From: an uncultured Eubacteriaceae bacterium
GTDB taxonomy: Bacteria; Bacillota; Clostridia; Lachnospirales; CAG-274
Direction: 5' to 3'
NCBI GenBank assembly: GCA_947167715.1
Contig: CAMVJD010000003.1
Span: 55,469 to 119,468, forward strand
DNA length: 64,000 nucleotides
The notes beneath the pieces were generated by a model. The model made no database searches and was not told the DNA's origin. It worked only from the letters and a program-made list of their open reading frames with translations. Position 1 is the first letter of the stretch; every line of letters starts with the position of its first letter. Positions 41,179 through 49,960 of the stretch are shown one piece after another. Both the position numbers and the translations under genes were made by a program.

Positions 41179-42318
41179 ATGGAAATACTCGACAGATATA
41201 TAAACGAATTGCTTGAAAAAAGTACACCGCAGGCACCGGTATGGAATATTGAAAAAATCAAAAGCGGCAAGCCGTCTACCTGGAATTATATTGACGGCTG
41301 TATGATAAAGGCTATTCTTGAGCTTTATAACATCACTAAAGAAGAAAGATACTTTAAATTTGCCGATGATTTTATTGACTATTTTGTACGCGATGACGGC
41401 AGTATTGAATCCTATGACCCCAAGGAATATAATATTGACAATGTAAATGCGGGCAAGACCTTGTTTGAGCTTTATAAGCTTACGGGCAAGGATAAATACC
41501 GCAAGGCTATCGAAACCATTTATTCACAGGTAAAAACACAGCCCCGCACCAAGGAGGGCAACTTCTGGCACAAGGCTATTTACCCCAATCAGGTTTGGCT
41601 TGACGGTATGTATATGGGTCAGCCGTTTTATATGCAGTATGAGGTTGAATATAACAACTGCGAAAACTGTATGGACAGCTACAACCAGTTTATGAATGTT
41701 TACAAAATAATGCGCGACCCCAAGACAGGTCTTTTCTACCACGGCTACGATTCTTCAAAGGAGATATTCTGGGCAGACAAGCAGACAGGTCTTTCAAAGA
41801 ATTTCTGGTTGAGGGCTTTGGGCTGGTTTGCTATGGCGCTTACCGACACTATCGACATTATGCCCGAAACTATGGCAGAGCAGAAAAAGACGCTTGCAGG
41901 CATTTACAAGGATCTTATTGATTCTATGCTTAAGTTCCAGCACGAGAGCGGTATGTGGTATCAGGTGGTAAATATGGGTGACAGACCCGAAAACTACCTT
42001 GAAGCAAGCGGCAGTGCTATTTTTGCCTATGCAATTATGAAAAGCGTGCGTATGGGCATACTTGACGAAAGCTATTACAAATACGGTAAAAAGGCGCTTG
42101 ACGGCATCTGCGAAAAATATATATCCGAAAAGGACGGACAGCTTCAGATGGACGGCATCTGCCTTGTTGCGGGTCTCGGACCTGCGGATAATCCGCGCCG
42201 TGACGGTACCTTTGAATACTATATGAGCGAGCCTGTTGTGCAAAATGATGCAAAGGGCGTTGCTCCGCTTGTACTGGCGTATATCGAAACAATGTACAAG
42301 GAAAAGGAAAATAAATAA
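41179..42318 (+). CDS. GH105 unsaturated rhamnogalacturonyl hydrolase-like enzyme
   Basis: The 379-residue (alpha/alpha)6-barrel enzyme resembles B. subtilis YteR/YesR, which remove the unsaturated galacturonyl residue left by pectate or rhamnogalacturonan lyases. Conserved parts: NVNAGKTLFELY with the aspartate before it (NIDNVNAGK), VWLDGMYMGQPF, RALGWFAMAL, LEASGSAIFAYA, DGICLVAGLG and the SEPVVQNDAKGVAP end. There is no signal peptide, so it acts in the cytoplasm on imported oligosaccharides. AGAGGAG precedes the ATG. Single gene between its own promoter and terminator. Confidence 0.9.
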   Translation: MEILDRYINELLEKSTPQAPVWNIEKIKSGKPSTWNYIDGCMIKAILELYNITKEERYFKFADDFIDYFVRDDGSIESYDPKEYNIDNVNAGKTLFELYKLTGKDKYRKAIETIYSQVKTQPRTKEGNFWHKAIYPNQVWLDGMYMGQPFYMQYEVEYNNCENCMDSYNQFMNVYKIMRDPKTGLFYHGYDSSKEIFWADKQTGLSKNFWLRALGWFAMALTDTIDIMPETMAEQKKTLAGIYKDLIDSMLKFQHESGMWYQVVNMGDRPENYLEASGSAIFAYAIMKSVRMGILDESYYKYGKKALDGICEKYISEKDGQLQMDGICLVAGLGPADNPRRDGTFEYYMSEPVVQNDAKGVAPLVLAYIETMYKEKENK

Positions 42319-42327
42319 AATTCTTAT

Positions 42328-42357
42328 ATCCCCTGCCGCTTACGGGCGGGGGATTTT
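42328..42357 (+). terminator. Terminator after the GH105 gene
   Basis: ATCCCCTGCC and the complementary GGGCGGGGGAT form a stem (one mismatch), followed by TTTTTAA. Confidence 0.75.
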
Positions 42358-42372
42358 TAAAGGGAAAATTAA

Positions 42373-44076
42373 ATGAACAGAGCAAGGTCTATTACAGCCC
42401 TTAAATGGATATATAAATACACTAAAAGACAGCTGTGGTGGGTGGCACTTTTGGCGGTGTTTACCGGCGCTATCTCGTTTGGCTTTATTTTGCTTGCGCT
42501 TTGCTCAAGGCGCATACTCGATATCGTTACGGGTGACTCAAACGGCAGCTTTGCGGCGGCGGTGCTGGCTATTTTCGGTGTTATAGCCATGCAGGGCTTT
42601 TTTAATGTGCTTTACTGCAATGTCGGCGTGCGTGCCTACAATAAAATAGATATCCGTATGAAGCAGGGCGTTTTTAACTGCCTTTTGGATAAAAAGCAAA
42701 CGCAGATAAACACCTTTCATTCGGGCGAGATATTAAACCGCTTTACAAATGATATACAGGTAATAGTAGATGCCATAATCAGTATTATACCAAGTGCCAT
42801 ATCCATGGGCGTGCGCCTGGTTGCAGGTCTGGCTGTGCTTATATCTATAAATTACAAATTTACCTTTGTTGTCTGCGGCGTGGGCGTTGTTGTTGCGCTT
42901 GCGGCAAGGATATACAGCAAGCATTTTAAATATCTGCACAAGCTTCAGCAGACAGAGGCAGGCAAGGTGCGCTCCTATATACAGGAATGTGTCGAAAATA
43001 TGGTGGTAATAAAGTCGTTTTCAAATAACAGGCTTGTATGCGACAACCTTTTTAAAAGACAAAAGCAGTATTTTAAAGTGGCGCTTAAGCGAAACACCGT
43101 CAGCAATATTGCAAATACGGGCGTTTACGTTATGTTTACGGGCGGCTATTATGCGGCGCTTATCTGGGGCGCCCTGCAGATAAAGGGCGGCATACTTACC
43201 TTTGGTACGCTGACCGCATTTTTGCAGATAATAGACCAGATAAAGGCACCTATGAAGGATATGAGCGGCCTTATACCCCAGTTTTATTCAATGACTGCCT
43301 CGGCCGAGCGTGTTATGGAGCTTGAGGCGCTGGAGGACGAGCAGGGCGCCGAGCTTAATAAAACGGCGGCCGAGCTTTATAATGATATAGAATCGCTGGA
43401 GCTTGAAAACGTAAGCTTTGGCTACAAGGACGAGCTTGTGCTTAAAAATGCTTATATGAGCGTTAAAAAGAACAGCGTTGCCGCTATCGCAGGACCCTCG
43501 GGTATTGGTAAAAGCACTATGATGAAGCTGTTTTTGGCACTTATAGAGCAGCAAAACGGCGAGGTATATTTTAAAACCAAGGGCGGCAGGGTCGCTGCGG
43601 ATAAAAATACAAGATGCCTGTTTGCCTATGTGCCGCAGGGGAATATGGTGCTTTCGGGCACCTTACGGGAAAATATAGCCTTCTGCCGCCCCGAGGCAAC
43701 GGATGCGGAAATACAAAGGGCGGCCGAAAATGCCCTTATCTGGGACGTTATACAGTCGCTTCCCGACGGCCTTGAAACAACGGTGGGTGAGCGCGGCCTT
43801 GGCCTTAGCGAGGGTCAAATACAGCGTATCGCCATAGCAAGGGCATTTTTGACCGATGCACCAATTCTTTTGCTTGACGAGGCTACAAGCGCCCTTGACG
43901 AAAATACCGAACGCGCTTTGCTTGAAAATATCCAAAATATGAAAAATAAGACCTGTATTTTTATTTCGCATAAAGAGGGCACGGTGCAGCGCTGTGACAC
44001 TATTTATTATATGAACAATAAAAATTTTGAAAATATAAGCTTTAAGGAACTGACGGAAAAATGGCGCGGTGAGTGA
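42373..44076 (+). CDS. ABC exporter, fused permease and ATPase
   Basis: The 567-residue half-transporter has about six membrane helices in residues 15-300 and an ATPase domain behind: Walker A GPSGIGKSTMM, signature LGLSEGQIQRIAIARA, Walker B ILLLDEATSALDE and the switch His in FISHKE. Type IV (MsbA-like) exporters with this layout move lipids, peptides or drugs outward. GGGAAAAT precedes the ATG weakly. The next gene, an Rrf2 regulator, begins 29 bases on and is followed by a biosynthetic gene set, so the exporter may carry that pathway's product; inference from context. Confidence 0.9.
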   Translation: MNRARSITALKWIYKYTKRQLWWVALLAVFTGAISFGFILLALCSRRILDIVTGDSNGSFAAAVLAIFGVIAMQGFFNVLYCNVGVRAYNKIDIRMKQGVFNCLLDKKQTQINTFHSGEILNRFTNDIQVIVDAIISIIPSAISMGVRLVAGLAVLISINYKFTFVVCGVGVVVALAARIYSKHFKYLHKLQQTEAGKVRSYIQECVENMVVIKSFSNNRLVCDNLFKRQKQYFKVALKRNTVSNIANTGVYVMFTGGYYAALIWGALQIKGGILTFGTLTAFLQIIDQIKAPMKDMSGLIPQFYSMTASAERVMELEALEDEQGAELNKTAAELYNDIESLELENVSFGYKDELVLKNAYMSVKKNSVAAIAGPSGIGKSTMMKLFLALIEQQNGEVYFKTKGGRVAADKNTRCLFAYVPQGNMVLSGTLRENIAFCRPEATDAEIQRAAENALIWDVIQSLPDGLETTVGERGLGLSEGQIQRIAIARAFLTDAPILLLDEATSALDENTERALLENIQNMKNKTCIFISHKEGTVQRCDTIYYMNNKNFENISFKELTEKWRGE

Positions 44077-44105
44077 GATACCGCTTTGAAACAAGGGGGA
44101 ATATT

Positions 44106-44513
44106 ATGATAGTATCAACAAGAGGGCGTTATGCACTCAGGGTAATGATAGACCTTACGGAGCATAACGACGGCAGCTTTGTGCCGCTTAACGACATAGC
44201 AAAAAGGCAGGAGATATCCGAAAAATATCTTGAAAGCGTAGTGTCTTCGCTTGTAAAGGCCGGGCTTTTGGAGGGACTTCGCGGCAAAAAGGGCGGCTAC
44301 CGTCTTACAAAGGCGCCCGAGGAGTATACGATAGGCAGTATATTAAGGCTTACCGAAAAAAGCCTTGCGCCCGTGGCGTGCCTTGACTGCAAGGTGAATA
44401 CCTGCGAAAGAAAGGACATCTGCAAGACCCTGCCCTTGTGGGAAAGGCTTGATTCCCTGCTTGACGAATTTTTTGAGGGAATAAATTTAAAACAGCTTTC
44501 GGAGGGGCTGTAA
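44106..44513 (+). CDS. Rrf2 family Fe-S transcriptional regulator
   Basis: The 135-residue regulator starts at the ATG at 44106 (MIVSTRGRYALR) behind AAGGGGG. It has the Rrf2 winged helix (IAKRQEISEKYLESVVSSL, GLRGKKGGYRLTK) and three cysteines in the C-terminal loop (CLDCKVNTCERKDIC), the [2Fe-2S] ligand pattern of IscR/NsrR-type proteins. The gene stands inside a gene string rather than beside an isc/suf operon, so it may link the downstream pathway to iron or redox state. Confidence 0.88.
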   Translation: MIVSTRGRYALRVMIDLTEHNDGSFVPLNDIAKRQEISEKYLESVVSSLVKAGLLEGLRGKKGGYRLTKAPEEYTIGSILRLTEKSLAPVACLDCKVNTCERKDICKTLPLWERLDSLLDEFFEGINLKQLSEGL

Positions 44514-44526
44514 GGGGGGAATTCAC

Positions 44527-46116
44527 TTGGGTGAAATAAAGCTTTTGGACTGTACCCTGCGTGACGGGGGCTACATAAACAACTGGGATTTCGGACATAA
44601 CCACATAGTAAGTCTTTTTGAGCGCTCGGCGGCCGCAGGCACGGATTTTATCGAGGTCGGTTTTTTGGACGAGCGCGTTAAATTTGACATAAACAGAACA
44701 ATAATGCCCGATATAGAGAGTGCGGATAAAATTTTCGGCGGTCTTGACAAAAAGCAAAGCGAGATAGTGTGTATGATAGACTATGGCACATGCTCGCTTG
44801 AAAATATACGTCCTGCGTCCGAAACGGCGGTGGACTGCATAAGGGTAATATTTAAAAAGCATTTGCGCGAGCCCGCTATGGCGTTTTGCGCGCAGCTTAA
44901 AGAGCTTGGCTACAGGGTCTTTGCCCAGCTTGTATCGGTAACAAGCTACAACGATGATGAAATGCGCGATCTGATACGTATTGCAAACAGCGTAAAGCCC
45001 TACGCGGTGTCTATGGTGGATACCTACGGCCTTTTGCACCAAAACAGCCTTAAGCGCCGGTTTGAGCTTATGAATGCCGAGCTTTCGCCCGATATTGCCA
45101 TTGGCTACCACGCACATAATAATTTTCAAATGGCCTATGCGAACTGCATTGCCTTTCTTGCCGAAAATACCGACCGCACCGTGCTGGTGGACGGCACTAT
45201 TTACGGTATGGGTAAAAGTGCGGGCAATGCGCCCATAGAGCTTCTGGTCATGCACCTTAACAGGGTATACGGCAAAAAATATAATATAGACCAGTTTTTG
45301 GAGGCTATAGATTCGGATATAGTTTTGCTTTGTCCGCCGCAGCCCTGGGGCTACAGCCTTAAATTTTTTATTGCCGCGCTTAATGACTGCCACCCCAATT
45401 ATGTGGCGGAGCTGGTGGGCAAAAGAACGCTGTCGATAAAAAGCGTGGACGAGATATTAAAGCGTATACCAAACGAGAAAAAGCTTCTTTACGATAAGGA
45501 ATATATAGACAGGCTCTATCTTGAATATCAGGCAAACGATATTGACGATACCGCTGATATAAAGCAGCTTTCCGCACTTTTGGGCGGCAGGGAGATATTG
45601 GCGCTCGGGCCCTGCTCCCCGGACGAAAACAGGGATATTATCGCCAAAAAAGCGGAGGAGAGCATTGTTATAGCAATAAACTTTGCCCCGCGTGATATAA
45701 AGACCGATTACGTCTTTCTCTGCAATTCAAAGCGCTATATCCAGCTTGCGGCGGAGCTTTCGCAAAATAAGGGCAGCTATAAGGTCATAGCCGCTTCAAA
45801 TGTTACCAAAACAAACGGAAACTTTGATTTTAACGTAAATTACCGCGCGCTGTACGACGAAAATGCCGACCCCGAATATGCCGATAATGCCTTTTTGATG
45901 CTTATGCGCTTTTTAAAGCGGGTAGGGGCAAAAAAGGTTTATGTTGCAGGGGTTGACGGCTACAAGGGCGTCGATATCCCCACCGAGGAGCTTAAGACCG
46001 AGTACAGATATTCCTACGAGCGTGCGGCGGAGCTTAACGGCTACATTAAAAACACACTTGACGGCATACCGCTTGAACGCGAATTTATTACAAAAGCAAA
46101 ATTTTACGATTTTTAA
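44527..46116 (+). CDS. DRE-TIM metallolyase (HMGL-like aldolase) with extra C-terminal domain
   Basis: Residues 1-300 of this 529-residue protein match the HMG-CoA lyase/4-hydroxy-2-oxovalerate aldolase fold: LLDCTLRDGGYINNW (the DRD-type metal motif), MVDTYG and GYHAHNNFQMAYAN with the metal histidines. Residues about 350-529 form a second domain (ILALGPCSPDENRD, YVFLCNSKRYIQL, KKVYVAGVDGYKG) resembling DUF115/sialyltransferase-like folds, which is an unusual partner. The predicted chemistry is aldol cleavage or formation with a pyruvate-like substrate. The start is TTG at 44527 behind GGGGG. The next three genes follow with gaps of 11, -4 and 4 bases. Confidence 0.8.
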   Translation: MGEIKLLDCTLRDGGYINNWDFGHNHIVSLFERSAAAGTDFIEVGFLDERVKFDINRTIMPDIESADKIFGGLDKKQSEIVCMIDYGTCSLENIRPASETAVDCIRVIFKKHLREPAMAFCAQLKELGYRVFAQLVSVTSYNDDEMRDLIRIANSVKPYAVSMVDTYGLLHQNSLKRRFELMNAELSPDIAIGYHAHNNFQMAYANCIAFLAENTDRTVLVDGTIYGMGKSAGNAPIELLVMHLNRVYGKKYNIDQFLEAIDSDIVLLCPPQPWGYSLKFFIAALNDCHPNYVAELVGKRTLSIKSVDEILKRIPNEKKLLYDKEYIDRLYLEYQANDIDDTADIKQLSALLGGREILALGPCSPDENRDIIAKKAEESIVIAINFAPRDIKTDYVFLCNSKRYIQLAAELSQNKGSYKVIAASNVTKTNGNFDFNVNYRALYDENADPEYADNAFLMLMRFLKRVGAKKVYVAGVDGYKGVDIPTEELKTEYRYSYERAAELNGYIKNTLDGIPLEREFITKAKFYDF

Positions 46117-46127
46117 CGGAGTAAGCT

Positions 46128-46778
46128 ATGGTTAAAGATATTAAAGCAATAATATTCGATCTGGACGGCACCCTTTTGGACACGGGCGAGGGCGTTGTAA
46201 AAAGCCTTGAATATACCGTGGAAAAAATGGGGTTTGAGCCGCTTACAAGGGCACGGCTTGAAAGCTTTGTCGGGCCGCCCATAAAAAAGCGCCTTTTGGA
46301 GCTTTACGATATGTCCGCGGAGACCGCCGACAGGGCAACGCAGGTCTTTCGCACCCGCTACGGCGAGGGCGATATTTTCCTTGCAAAAAAATATGAGGGT
46401 ATGGACAGCTGTCTTGCGGCGCTTAAAGCAAGGTATAAGCTTGCGGTCGCGACCTACAAGCGCGAGGATCAGGCAATAAAGCTTCTTGAAAAGCAGGGGC
46501 TTGCAAAATATTTTGATATAATGCACGGCTCGGACACGGCGGCAACAATGACAAAGGCCGATATAATCAGGCTTGTTATAAGCGAGCTGGGCTGTCCCTT
46601 AAATAATATTTTAATGATAGGCGACAGCGATAACGATGCCCTGGGCGCGGAAAACGCAGGCATAAGCTTTTTGGGCGTGACCTACGGCTACGGCTTTAAA
46701 TGTGCGGATGATGTAAACAAATTTAAAAATGCGGGCATTGCCGACAGCTGTAAGGCCATATTGGAGGAATTGCTATGA
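46128..46778 (+). CDS. HAD phosphatase (PGP/Gph-like)
   Basis: The 216-residue HAD hydrolase has FDLDGTLLDTGEG at 10-22 (nucleophile Asp), a helical cap, TYKREDQ as motif II, K-containing motif III around AAATMTKADI, shortened, and MIGDSDNDALGAENA as motif IV. It is in the Gph/phosphoglycolate phosphatase group but may dephosphorylate a sugar or sugar-acid phosphate made by the adjacent aldolase. It overlaps the next gene by four bases. Confidence 0.88.
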   Translation: MVKDIKAIIFDLDGTLLDTGEGVVKSLEYTVEKMGFEPLTRARLESFVGPPIKKRLLELYDMSAETADRATQVFRTRYGEGDIFLAKKYEGMDSCLAALKARYKLAVATYKREDQAIKLLEKQGLAKYFDIMHGSDTAATMTKADIIRLVISELGCPLNNILMIGDSDNDALGAENAGISFLGVTYGYGFKCADDVNKFKNAGIADSCKAILEELL

Positions 46779-47959
46779 AAAAAATACTGGTTTTAAACGG
46801 CAGCTTTTCGGAGCAGACAATAATAGAAACGGCAAAAAAACTTGGGTTTTATGTTGTTACAACGGGCAATCAGCCAAATCTTATAGGACATAAGTCCGCG
46901 GATGAATATATCCCCGCCGATTATTCCGACGGCGAGGCCGTGCTTGAATTGATAAAAAACAACGGTATTGAGGGTGTTGTAAGCTGTGCCAACGATTTTG
47001 GCTCCATAACGGCAAGCTATGTTGCCGAAAAAATGGGCTGGAAAAGCCACGACAGCTACGAAACGGCGCTTACTCTGCACCATAAGGACAAATTTAAGGC
47101 CTTTCTTGAAAAAGAGGGCATACGCTGCGCCCACAGCGAAAGCTTTACCGATATAAATGCCGCAAAGGCTTATGCAAGGACCTGCGAATACCCGATAATC
47201 GCAAAGGCAAACGACCTTACGGGCGGCAAGGGCATTTTAAGGGCAAATAATTATGATGAGGCTGTTTTTGCCATTGATAACGCCTTTACGCGCTCGCGCA
47301 GCAAGCATATAGTGGTCGAGCCTTATCTGATAGGTACACAGCAGTCCTTTGACTCGTTTCTGATAAACGGCAGGGTGGTAAGCTATGTCAGCAACAACAC
47401 CTTCCAGCCTATAAATCCCTATCTTATCCAGTCGGAGACCTTGCCTGCCGAGGGCGTTGACAAGATAAAGGACGAAATGATAGGCATAGCCGAGCATATA
47501 GCAAAGGCACTTGACTTAAAGGACGGCATACTCGGTCTTCAGCATATACTTGTGGACGGCAAGCCGTATATTATGGAAACCATGAAGCGCTGCTTCGGCA
47601 ACCAGTTTTTAACGCTTGCCACCATGATAACGGGCTTTCCGTGGGAGGAGGCCTATGTGCGCGCCGCCCTGGGTATGGATATGTCGGCTATAAAAACCGA
47701 GGAACCGAAGGTGCGGTTCTGCGGTCATCACGGCATTATGGCAACTAAAAACGGCATTGTAAAAAGCTGTTATATCCCGCCCGAAATTGAAAAGCATATA
47801 TTCAAGCGCATAGATATGCTTAAGCCGGGCGACCGCCTTAACGACTATATGAACGAGCGTATAGCCTATATTTACTACAGCTACGACAACGAGGCCGAAA
47901 TGAATGCGGCCGTGGCAAAATACAACGATATGATCAAAATCGAGATAGAGGAAGACTGA
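46775..47959 (+). CDS. ATP-grasp family carboxylate ligase
   Basis: The 394-residue protein has an N-terminal nucleotide-fold part (LNGSFSEQTIIETAKKLGF, VVTTGNQPN), a lid loop DLTGGKGILRA and metal-binding residues around GLQHILVDGKPYIMETMKR, the ATP-grasp pattern of PurK/carbamoyl-phosphate-synthetase-like ligases. These enzymes couple ATP to joining a carboxylate with an amine, thiol or hydroxyl. In a run with aldolase, phosphatase and sugar epimerase it may attach an amino acid to a sugar acid. It has overlapping translation with the HAD gene before it. Confidence 0.85.
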   Translation: MKKILVLNGSFSEQTIIETAKKLGFYVVTTGNQPNLIGHKSADEYIPADYSDGEAVLELIKNNGIEGVVSCANDFGSITASYVAEKMGWKSHDSYETALTLHHKDKFKAFLEKEGIRCAHSESFTDINAAKAYARTCEYPIIAKANDLTGGKGILRANNYDEAVFAIDNAFTRSRSKHIVVEPYLIGTQQSFDSFLINGRVVSYVSNNTFQPINPYLIQSETLPAEGVDKIKDEMIGIAEHIAKALDLKDGILGLQHILVDGKPYIMETMKRCFGNQFLTLATMITGFPWEEAYVRAALGMDMSAIKTEEPKVRFCGHHGIMATKNGIVKSCYIPPEIEKHIFKRIDMLKPGDRLNDYMNERIAYIYYSYDNEAEMNAAVAKYNDMIKIEIEED

Positions 47960-47963
47960 TATT

Positions 47964-48857
47964 ATGGATATACTTGTAACAGGCTCAAACGGCTTTATAG
48001 GCAGCCATACGGCACAGCTTTTAAGGGAAAAGGGAAACAGGGTAACAGGTCTTGGCAGACACGGGCAGCCCTTGTTTGAGGTGGATGATTATATCTGCTG
48101 TGACCTTTCAAGTGAGGAGTCCTTTAAAAATTTAAGCGGGAGCGGCAAGAAATTTGATGCCGTGGTGCATCTTGCTGCGGATATGCGAAGAGAGCCGCAT
48201 AATGTTATCGTTGTTACGGCAAACTGCGGCGGCACACAGCGGCTTTTGGAATACTGCGAGGAAAGCGGCGTAAAGGCCTTTGTTCAGCTTTCAAGCCTGC
48301 CGGTTATCGGCAAGCCCGTGCAGCACCCGATCACAGAGGAGCATCCGCTTTGCCCGCCTACTGTCTACCACGCAACTAAAATCGAGCAGGAGCTTTTGGC
48401 GGACTACGCCTACAGGCTCCACGGCCTGCGTACCTGCTCTATGCGTATTTCCGCGCCCGTTGGCAGAGGAATGAATCCAAGAACTATTTTTCCCGTTTTT
48501 GTTAAAAAGGCGCTTGCGGGCGAAACGCTGGAGCTTGCGGGCAAGGGCACGAGAAAACAGACCTATATCGCGGTAAGGGATATCGCGGAGGCGATATATG
48601 CCGCCTTAAACTCGGATGCGCACGGCGTTTACAACCTTGTAAGCTACAACACGGTATCAAATCTGGAGCTTGCAGAGGCTGTGGTAAAATACACAAATTC
48701 GGCCTCTCAAATCGTTTTCAGCGGCAAGGAGGACTATATGGACGATTATATCTGGGATGCGGATATATCAAGGCTTAAAACCGATACGGGCTGGGAGCCT
48801 GTCGTAGGTATGGAGGAAATGATACGGGAAATGGCGCAGATACTCGGGGAGCAATGA
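47964..48857 (+). CDS. NAD(P)-dependent sugar epimerase/dehydratase (extended SDR)
   Basis: The 297-residue protein has GSNGFIGSHTAQLL at 7-20 as cofactor-binding motif, VVHLAADMR, the serine SSLPV and the active-site YHATKIEQE (Y-x-x-x-K), all of the extended SDR/GalE group. It probably modifies a nucleotide-linked sugar. It is the last gene of the ABC-Rrf2-aldolase-HAD-ATP-grasp string and is followed by the rpmH promoter region. Confidence 0.9.
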   Translation: MDILVTGSNGFIGSHTAQLLREKGNRVTGLGRHGQPLFEVDDYICCDLSSEESFKNLSGSGKKFDAVVHLAADMRREPHNVIVVTANCGGTQRLLEYCEESGVKAFVQLSSLPVIGKPVQHPITEEHPLCPPTVYHATKIEQELLADYAYRLHGLRTCSMRISAPVGRGMNPRTIFPVFVKKALAGETLELAGKGTRKQTYIAVRDIAEAIYAALNSDAHGVYNLVSYNTVSNLELAEAVVKYTNSASQIVFSGKEDYMDDYIWDADISRLKTDTGWEPVVGMEEMIREMAQILGEQ

Positions 48858-48936
48858 AAATAATAAATAAAAAACGCTGTTTAACCTGCACTATATTTAA
48901 CAATTTGCATAAATTTGCGTATTTTGAAAATAATTC

Positions 48937-48965
48937 TTGACATGGACGGGCATTTTTACTATAAT
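48937..48965 (+). promoter_or_regulatory. Consensus promoter of rpmH
   Basis: TTGACA, 17 bases and TATAAT exactly match the sigma-A consensus, 98 bases before the rpmH start. A small TTCGGC/GCCGAA hairpin (49009-49023) lies in the leader. Confidence 0.85.
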
Positions 48966-49063
48966 AGAAATAGTGCTGAAAAAGATAAAAATATCTTTTG
49001 TGATTTTTTTTCGGCAAAGCCGAATTTATCCTAATTAAATTATCAGAAGGGGGTGCGTTACCA

Positions 49064-49198
49064 ATGAAAATGACATTTCAACCTAAAAAAAGACAGAGAA
49101 GCAAAGTTCACGGTTTCAGAAAGAGAATGAGTACAGCAAACGGCAGAAAGGTTATCCTTGCCAGACGCAGAAAGGGCAGAAAGGTTCTTTCCGCTTAA
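49064..49198 (+). CDS. rpmH: Ribosomal protein bL34
   Basis: This 44-residue basic protein begins [18 protein letters not shown] and ends [11 protein letters not shown], the invariant bL34 pattern. It is part of the large ribosomal subunit. AGAAGGGGGTG precedes the ATG by 10 bases. A 10-bp terminator follows, so its high expression is largely separated from rnpA downstream. Confidence 0.98.
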   Translation: MKMTFQPKKRQRSKVHGFRKRMSTANGRKVILARRRKGRKVLSA

Positions 49199-49222
49199 TT
49201 TCTTTACTGAAAAATGACCTCA

Positions 49223-49253
49223 AAGGGAGTGCGAAATATAACTGCACTCCCTT
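49223..49253 (+). terminator. Terminator between rpmH and rnpA
   Basis: AAGGGAGTGC pairs exactly with GCACTCCCTT over an 11-nt loop, followed by ATTTAAA. It probably attenuates transcription into rnpA. Confidence 0.75.
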
Positions 49254-49322
49254 ATTTAAAATCAAGCCAAAATTATTATCATTAACTATCAGCACTTTAA
49301 ATTTGAAAGAGGGGGCAAATTT

Positions 49323-49658
49323 ATGATTTTTACCCAATCTCTTAAAAAAAACCATAAGTTTCGTTACGTCTATAACCGCGGGCGTTCCATTGCAAACAGA
49401 AATCTTGTGATGTATGTTTACCGCAACGGAAAGGACATTAACCGCATTGGCTACTCGGTAAGCAAAAAAGTGGGCAATTCGGTGGTGCGCAGCAGGGTTA
49501 CGCGGTTACTCCGTGAAAGTTATCGTCTTACGGAGGAGAAAGTCAGCAGGGGCTATGATATTGTGGTCATAGCGCGGGCGTCGATTTGCGGACTGCCCTT
49601 TGCCGAGGTTGACAAGTCCCTGAAGCATTTATTAAGAAAACAAAATTTGTTAAAATGA
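49323..49658 (+). CDS. rnpA: Ribonuclease P protein component
   Basis: The 111-residue basic protein supports the RNase P RNA in tRNA 5' maturation. The RNR motif region reads VVRSRVTRLLRESYR, a slight variant of the usual N-R-x-K-R-x-x-R, and the N-terminal LKKNHKFRYVYNRGRS is typical. GAGGGGG precedes the ATG. Gene order rpmH-rnpA-yidD-yidC-jag-mnmE is the standard one. Confidence 0.95.
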   Translation: MIFTQSLKKNHKFRYVYNRGRSIANRNLVMYVYRNGKDINRIGYSVSKKVGNSVVRSRVTRLLRESYRLTEEKVSRGYDIVVIARASICGLPFAEVDKSLKHLLRKQNLLK

Positions 49659-49673
49659 CAAGAAAGTGATATT

Positions 49674-49883
49674 ATGGCAAGGCTTTGTATGCTTTTAATA
49701 AGGTTTTATCAAAAGTTTATATCGCCGCTTACGCCGCCGGTGTGCCGTTTTACGCCCACCTGCTCGCAGTATGCGTATCAGGCGTTTCAAAAGTACGGCT
49801 TTTTTAAGGGCGGGTGGCTTGCGCTTAAACGCATTTTAAAATGTCATCCCTTCCATAAGGGCGGGTACGATCCGCTGCCGTGA
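49674..49883 (+). CDS. yidD: Membrane protein insertion efficiency factor YidD
   Basis: The 69-residue protein has the YidD core: [17 protein letters not shown], shortened, [16 protein letters not shown], and [20 protein letters not shown] with the conserved cysteines. It is a membrane-associated helper of YidC-dependent insertion. It lies 15 bases after rnpA. Confidence 0.95.
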   Translation: MARLCMLLIRFYQKFISPLTPPVCRFTPTCSQYAYQAFQKYGFFKGGWLALKRILKCHPFHKGGYDPLP

Positions 49884-49960
49884 TATTATTTTGCAGTATC
49901 AAAAACGAAAAAATCAAGTAAGGTTAAATCGACTGTATCGAGAAAACCGGGGAGGAAACC

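Noticed and set aside
44350..45393. 347-codon minus-strand open frame over rrf2 and the aldolase
   Set aside because: Antisense shadow of two clearly conserved genes; its sequence matches no family.
48858..49063. Replication origin before rpmH
   Set aside because: No cluster of TTATCCACA-type boxes is visible; the gap is explained by the rpmH promoter and leader.
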